From Gordionus sp. m RMFG-2023 (taxonomy: Eukaryota > Nematomorpha > Gordioida > Chordodea > Parachordodidae), in assembly GCF_954871325.1 (NCBI RefSeq), contig NC_088775.1:65139561-65203560 (forward strand): DNA of 64,000 nucleotides. The letters are read 5' to 3'. A program made the position numbers and the translations under genes. Of the stretch, positions 59,160 through 64,000 are shown one piece after another. The notes below the pieces were generated by a model, which worked only from the letters and a program-made list of their open reading frames with translations, was not told the origin of the DNA and searched no databases. Each line of letters opens with the position of its first letter. Positions within the stretch are counted from its first letter, which is position 1.

Positions 59160-60300
59160 TATAAAATAAGTGATTATGCTTGGAGATAATAATTCTATAA
59201 AAATAAGAGGCCTTGATTCATGTAAAACTATGGAATTGAATAATAACATAATTTGGTATTGATAAATCTCAAAAAGATGATGAAGCATTAGTGATTATTC
59301 TAGAGAAAAATGATCCTATCATCCAGATAGTCCCAATAGGTAGTGTATTTTAATATCATTGTGTAATTTACATTTTTTTAAGTTATGATGGAAAGATCTG
59401 CAGTAAATTTTATTATAATCATTTATTGATCAATAATACTATATTATAGATAATACAGTCAAAAATACAAAATTTGCAATCTGGTTAAATTTGCTTATAT
59501 TTTAAAAAATTATATATAATTTATTTAGAATAAGCAATTATGTTCAATTAGATGTAGGCCCCAAAGACTTTAATATATTAGAGATATATATAGACCACCT
59601 AATAATTTACGATTTCCACGAGATCTTTCTAAAAGGAAATTAATTGGTTTACAACTTGGCCTTGGTTGGCCTACTCACCTTCGCAAAATGGGGCCTATTG
59701 TAAATGTTATGTTTTATTTGGACCAAAAGGACTGGTGAACCACCTATATAGGCGTTGGAAAGATGCAGGAGAGAATTTTGAAAACCATAAAACCAATTTA
59801 TACCATAAAAATACACAGAATATTATATCTTCTCTGTGAGCAATTAATGCTAAAGATAGAGAATCTATAATTCATATAATATGTAAACCATTAAAAAATT
59901 TTAAAAGCGAGTCCCACAAAGGTACCAATTTATTGGAATAACCTTTAGGGTTTCATGTTTTATACCCTTATAATTACTTATTAATTTTATAAAGATCAAG
60001 GTAAAAAAAATAGCAAGTAAAAATAGACGAAATATATCTCCTATAATAGATGTAATAATTACATGTGGAAGAGGGCATGAGATTCAGTTTATATATTTAA
60101 GGATGATACAAATGAAAATGATTTTAAAGCTATTCTCCTAAACCAAGCAATTGGACATGATGAGCTCAGGGTTAACTTATTGAATACACCAAAAAATGCC
60201 ACATATTTAAACCCCACTATTCAAAACGAAATCATAGATGTGTGCAATGATTGAAAAGTTGTATCTAAAGGTTAGCGTGGGTCTCTCTTATAATTATTTT
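59160..60300 (+). pseudogene. hAT (ZMYM1/DUF4371-type) transposase remnant, copy A 5' half
   Basis: Fragments on the plus strand, in several frames: DDEALVIILEKNDPIIQIVP (about 59278-59337), NNLRFPRDLSKRKLIGLQLG (about 59600-59660), CKCYVLFGPKGLVNHLYRRW with KDAGENFENHKTNLYHKN (TTF-type zinc-finger region, about 59700-59815), and LLNQAIGHDELRVNLLNTPK with NATYLNPTIQNEIIDVC (about 60145-60245). The APKNATYxSPxIQNEII motif is the DUF4371 signature of ZMYM1-like hAT transposases. Multiple stops and frameshifts are present. Confidence 0.82.
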
Positions 60301-60304
60301 AAAT

Positions 60305-61896
60305 GGTTTATATTATATGAATTATGGAATATCTATCCTTAGCATTAATTGCTCACAGAGAAGATATAATATTCTGTGTATTTTTATGGTTTAAATTGGT
60401 TTTATGGTTTTCAAAATTCTCTCCTGCATCTTTCCAACGCCTATATGGACGGTTCACCAGTCGCTTAAATTTTTGCTCACCCATACCAGCATATTTTGGT
60501 CATAAACCACAATATTTACAATAGGCCCATTTTGTGAAGGTGAATAGGCCAACCAAGGCCAAGTTGTAAACAATTAAATGGAATCTTAATTTCCTTTTAG
60601 AAAGATCTCGTGGAAATTGATAATTATTAGGTGGTCTATATATATCTCTAATATATTAAAGTCTTTGGGGCTTACATCTAATTGAACATAATTGCTTATA
60701 TCAAAGGGTAAAGTTTCTAAATAAATTATATATAATTTTTTAAAATATAAGCAAATTTAACCAGATTGTAAATTTTGTATTTTTGACTCTATCATCTATA
60801 ATATAGTATTATTGATCAATAAATGATTATAATAAAATTTACTGCAGATCTTTCCAACATTAACTTAAAAATATTTAAATTACACAATGGTATTAAAATA
60901 CACTACCTATTGGGACTATCTGGATGATAGGATCATTTTTCTCTAGCACATTCACTAATGCTTCATCATCTTTTTGAGATTTATCAATACCAACTAATAA
61001 AAATTATGTTAATATTCAATTCCTTAGTTTCTACTTTAACCAAGACCTCCTATTTTTATAGAATTATTATCTCCTAGCATCATCACTAAAGATAAATATT
61101 AAATCCATTATAAATATAGAATTTACCTTCATCAATCCTTTTCAAATTTATTCTAATTTTTTTCTCTTTTGATATATTTTCATGATTGTTGCTTAATATT
61201 TCTAATACCCTATTTCCACTAAAATTTATCAATTTTCTTAGTATGATCTTGGTATAAAATTAAATATTAATAGATATGTTTATTAATTTAACAAATATAG
61301 AATAACATTTTTCATTTACATTCTTTAAAAGATATTTTCTCATGTCCATATCAATATATATTTTACTATTTGATAAAATTATTTGATTGTAATGCGATTA
61401 TAGATATAGTAAGATATACTGTAAATCTACGACACATAATATTCAACTGTATATACTGCGTTAATTTTTTTTATTTAATTTATAATTTAATTTTATAAAT
61501 AAATTTTACTTTTATTAAGAAGAATAAATTAAAGTAATTCACTTTACAAAAAATTATATTTAATATATTATATTATTTAATAAAATTTCACTTTTGTTTC
61601 AAGACTTCTCTTTGGTATAAATTTGATTTCTTAAAAAACATTTTTGGTTTCACTTTTTTCTATATAAATCTTTTTCCAAAACACTATAAATTATAGTCAA
61701 CAGTTTTAGTTTAAAAATTGTTACATTCTTTCTTTCAAATTATTGTTTAAGGTATATGCATACAATTTTGGGGGACAGGGGGTGGGGAGGGGTCTAAGGA
61801 GGATATTTTTTAATAGTTTATAATGATATTCATATAAAGTAACTTATTTCTGAAAGAGGAGAAATTTCCCCTTGCCCTACCCTGGCTACGCCTATG
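60305..61896 (-). mobile_element. Inverted second copy (B) of the same hAT, 3' truncated
   Basis: Reading from 61896 leftwards it begins CATAGGCGTAGCCAGGGTAG, a Tip100/ZMYM-type hAT terminus, and is collinear with 55495-56090 plus 59160-59890 on the opposite strand. It stops at about 60305, equivalent to 59890 in copy A. It retains the sequence across the site where copy A has the LTR element. The plus-strand open frame at 60324-60524 is an antisense shadow. Confidence 0.82.
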
Positions 61897-61899
61897 ATT

Positions 61900-62588
61900 A
61901 ACACTCTCTTCTGTCACACAATATTATTATGCAGAGCCTTGAAAAGCGTGAACCAAGTGGTTCAAGCATTGATGTTAGCAGAAGATGCATATGATGCTAT
62001 TTTACAAATATGAAAAAAATACTGATTGTGAATTTAGCAAGATTTTTAACATGGTTCAAAAAAAAGGTGCATTCATACAATATGATAATAAACATGCCAA
62101 GAATTGTATCGAGATAAGTACATGGGATTAATATTTCCACACTCAGTTTAGTATAATTACAATTTATACCTCTTATGGATACATTTTTAACTCAAATTAG
62201 AGAACGCTTATTGAACCATAAGCTATTGCTCAATAACTTTCAAATTTTGTTATCCTCTAATCCATCAGTGAGCATCTCGAATGAGATTCACTATTTATAT
62301 ACGTTTTATTTGTAAGATATGGTAGGGAACGAATTGGAAGTAATAACTGAATTTAAATATTGGTATACAAACTTAAAAAGATTGGACATTTAGCTTAATA
62401 ATGCTATTTGTTCCAGGCTTATTTTTTGATATAATCTCTTAACCAATTTCTTATATTTTAAATAAAAATAATATTTTTTATTAAAATTAACCTCTTATCT
62501 TGTAAAAATAATTTACTGGGAGCGAAGCCCCCAGAAATTTATTAACCCCCCCCCCCCCTTCCTTAAGAAATTTCTAGTTACGCCTATG
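61900..62588 (+). pseudogene. hAT (ZMYM1-type) transposase remnant, 3' half with right terminus
   Basis: Plus-strand fragments: DCEFSKIFNMVQKKGAFIQY (about 62025-62083), TFLTQIRERLLNHKLLLNNF (about 62180-62240), ELEVITEFKYWYTNLKRL (about 62333-62386). These follow the order of the C-terminal half of ZMYM1-like transposases (FLxQLxxRF...ELxxWY). The element ends at about 62588 in AGAAATTTCTAGTTACGCCTATG-like sequence (…GTTACGCCTATG), the inverted partner of the CATAGGCGTA terminus at 61896. The central catalytic part is missing. Confidence 0.75.
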
Positions 62589-63000
62589 AGTAAAATTATA
62601 TAAGATTAGGGATATTTTTATAATATTTCCCACATTGTTTCTTTTCCCAACAATTTATTTAAATCTATAATCTATATTTTGAGATATTATATTTTAATAT
62701 AACACCATTCTTGCGTTAGATATGTTTTTCTTTTCACCGAATACTCTAAATGGGATAAAAATAATTAACCATTATTTTATTTTTACTTTTATTGTTATAA
62801 TGTTTTTGGATTATTTCTCTTAATATCATGATAAACATTATGAGCAATGTTTAGGATAAATATAATCTTTCAAGGTTATATCTATTATATAATATATAAA
62901 GTTATATTGGAAAACAAATGCATATGTAAAAATAAAAACCTAATTAATTTGTTGCAGCCGAATTTAACACATCTTGATAAACGATATTAACTTTAGAGAT
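62589..63000. other. AT-rich non-coding stretch
   Basis: No gene or repeat was recognised apart from low-complexity AT sequence. Confidence 0.4.
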
Positions 63001-64000
63001 CTGAAAATCTCAGCCGGTATCTGGCCCGCAGGCCTATTTTTTTAAAAAATGTTTCAGTTCGACTGGTTTGGGTCTAATATTTTTTAAAAAAGATTCTAGC
63101 ATCACCATCGGGCTTAAATTTTTAATCTGTTAAAAGCATTATTTGAATAACGCTTGTAAAGAAGAAAAATGTATATATAACATTTAAAGATTTGCTCCTA
63201 AATTTAAAAAATGCGCTTTATGCAATTAAAAATTTTCAAAAACTTTTTGTAATGCTTAAAATAATTCATAATTAATCAAGATTAAAAATATTTGATTTCT
63301 CAGATTATTTTTAAAAATTGTTGACGATTATGCTATGTAAATTTTTTCATATTTTCACTTATTTTTTATATTATTCGTGTATATAAAGGGATTTTCATTT
63401 TTTTTATAAATATCTTATTTCTCTAAAAAATTGTCGTTCTTTATCGAAATTCTGAGAACGACGTGTTATATAATTGTTTCTGAAGAAAGAGGATTAGGAA
63501 AATTATGGGAATAAATAATTGTTTCTGAAGAAAGAGGATTAGGAAAATTATGGGAATAAATAATTGTTTCAATTTTTTTAGATTATTTCATTTTTTAATA
63601 ACAGTTTAATTTAAATAACAACTTTTTTAGGAAAATCACACCACTAAACACTTTTGTTCAATATGTGAGCCCTTTTATTCATTTTTCTCTAATAAATAGA
63701 ATTAATATAAATCGAAATATATAACCAGCTAATAATATGTTTATGTTTAAAAAACATCAGTCAACAAGGGAAAAAAAATTTTAAATTAGAATATTAAAAG
63801 AAAATATTCCAGGTTAAAAAAATGAAGATATTGCTATTAAAAATGGACTAAGTCAGTTCGCTGGCCCTAAAATTAAAACAGGCCGGGCAAAATATTATAC
63901 CGGGTCAATCCAGGAAAGTCGTTATCGGGCTGGGTCGGTTAATTCATGCATAAAATATTTTCAGGCCAGGCAATTGGATAAAAAAAATACCGGGCTAGAT
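63001..64000. other. Possible hAT element running off the window edge
   Basis: GC-rich modules with A/T spacers occur at 63015-63120 (CTGGCCCGCAGGCC, TTTGGGTCTAATATT, ATCGGGCTTAAA) and 63860-64000 (GGCCGGGCAAAATATTATAC, CGGGCTGGGTCGG, CAGGCCAGGC). This is the same style as the subterminal arrays at 13152-14928. The right end is beyond the window. A 56-bp direct tandem duplication at about 63464-63575 (ATAATTGTTTCTGAAGAAAG) lies between them. No coding sequence was seen. Confidence 0.4.
63464..63575 (+). repeat. ~56-bp tandem duplication
   Basis: The segment ATAATTGTTTCTGAAGAAAG, followed by AGGATTAGGAAAATTATGGG and AATAA, is present twice in immediate succession without visible differences, and the first bases of a third copy follow. 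It is a recent local duplication in non-coding DNA. Confidence 0.85.

Overview
The window is strongly AT-rich eukaryotic DNA, most likely from an invertebrate with compact introns. The one confidently recognised host gene is the 5' part of D-2-hydroxyglutarate dehydrogenase (45808-46315). It has GT-AG introns of only 40 and 38 nt and uses the standard genetic code. Introns this small occur in a few reduced or parasitic animal lineages (myxozoans, dicyemids, orthonectids), but the sequence does not settle the taxon. No rRNA, intact tRNA gene, CRISPR array or prokaryotic operon was seen. Nearly everything else is transposable elements, often nested.

Layout. 1-3679: the end of a Lys/Asn-rich host reading frame, split by a 3.36-kb hAT foldback element (195-3557) with a perfect 8-bp target duplication. 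4635-5711: a decayed Tc1/mariner-type transposase. 6706-11483 (minus): a LINE with APE endonuclease and RT, split by a FLYWCH/MULE transposon (9437-11367) with a 9-bp target duplication. 13152-14928: a hAT with GGCCCGG-rich ends. 20312-20506 (minus): a probable AGPAT-like exon. 22370-25000 and 25190-30800 (minus): two RTE-like LINE remnants, the second split by a non-autonomous Ty1/copia-like LTR element (25758-29083). 31440-35609 (minus): a Ty3/gypsy element with short LTRs and a 5-bp target duplication. 35746-36120: a MITE. 37592-38778: an internally deleted hAT. 40600-41270: a LINE RT fragment split by a 402-bp MULE-type MITE that carries a tRNA-like sequence. 41980-43110: possible exons of an unidentified helical host protein. 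45808-46315: D2HGDH. 46500-54730: two diverged copies of one segment, each broken by a different transposon, so each preserves the other's empty site. 55495-62588: a mosaic of two head-to-head hAT (ZMYM1/DUF4371-type) copies forming a large palindrome, with a second copia-like element in one arm.

Five hAT copies keep matching 8-bp duplications and two MULE-type copies keep 9-bp duplications, so their ends are fixed to the base. The most interesting items are the hAT foldback in a host reading frame, the MULE-type MITE with an internal tRNA-like unit, the very small D2HGDH introns with no fourth exon found, and the paired empty sites. Functional statements rest on motifs read by eye; no database search was run.
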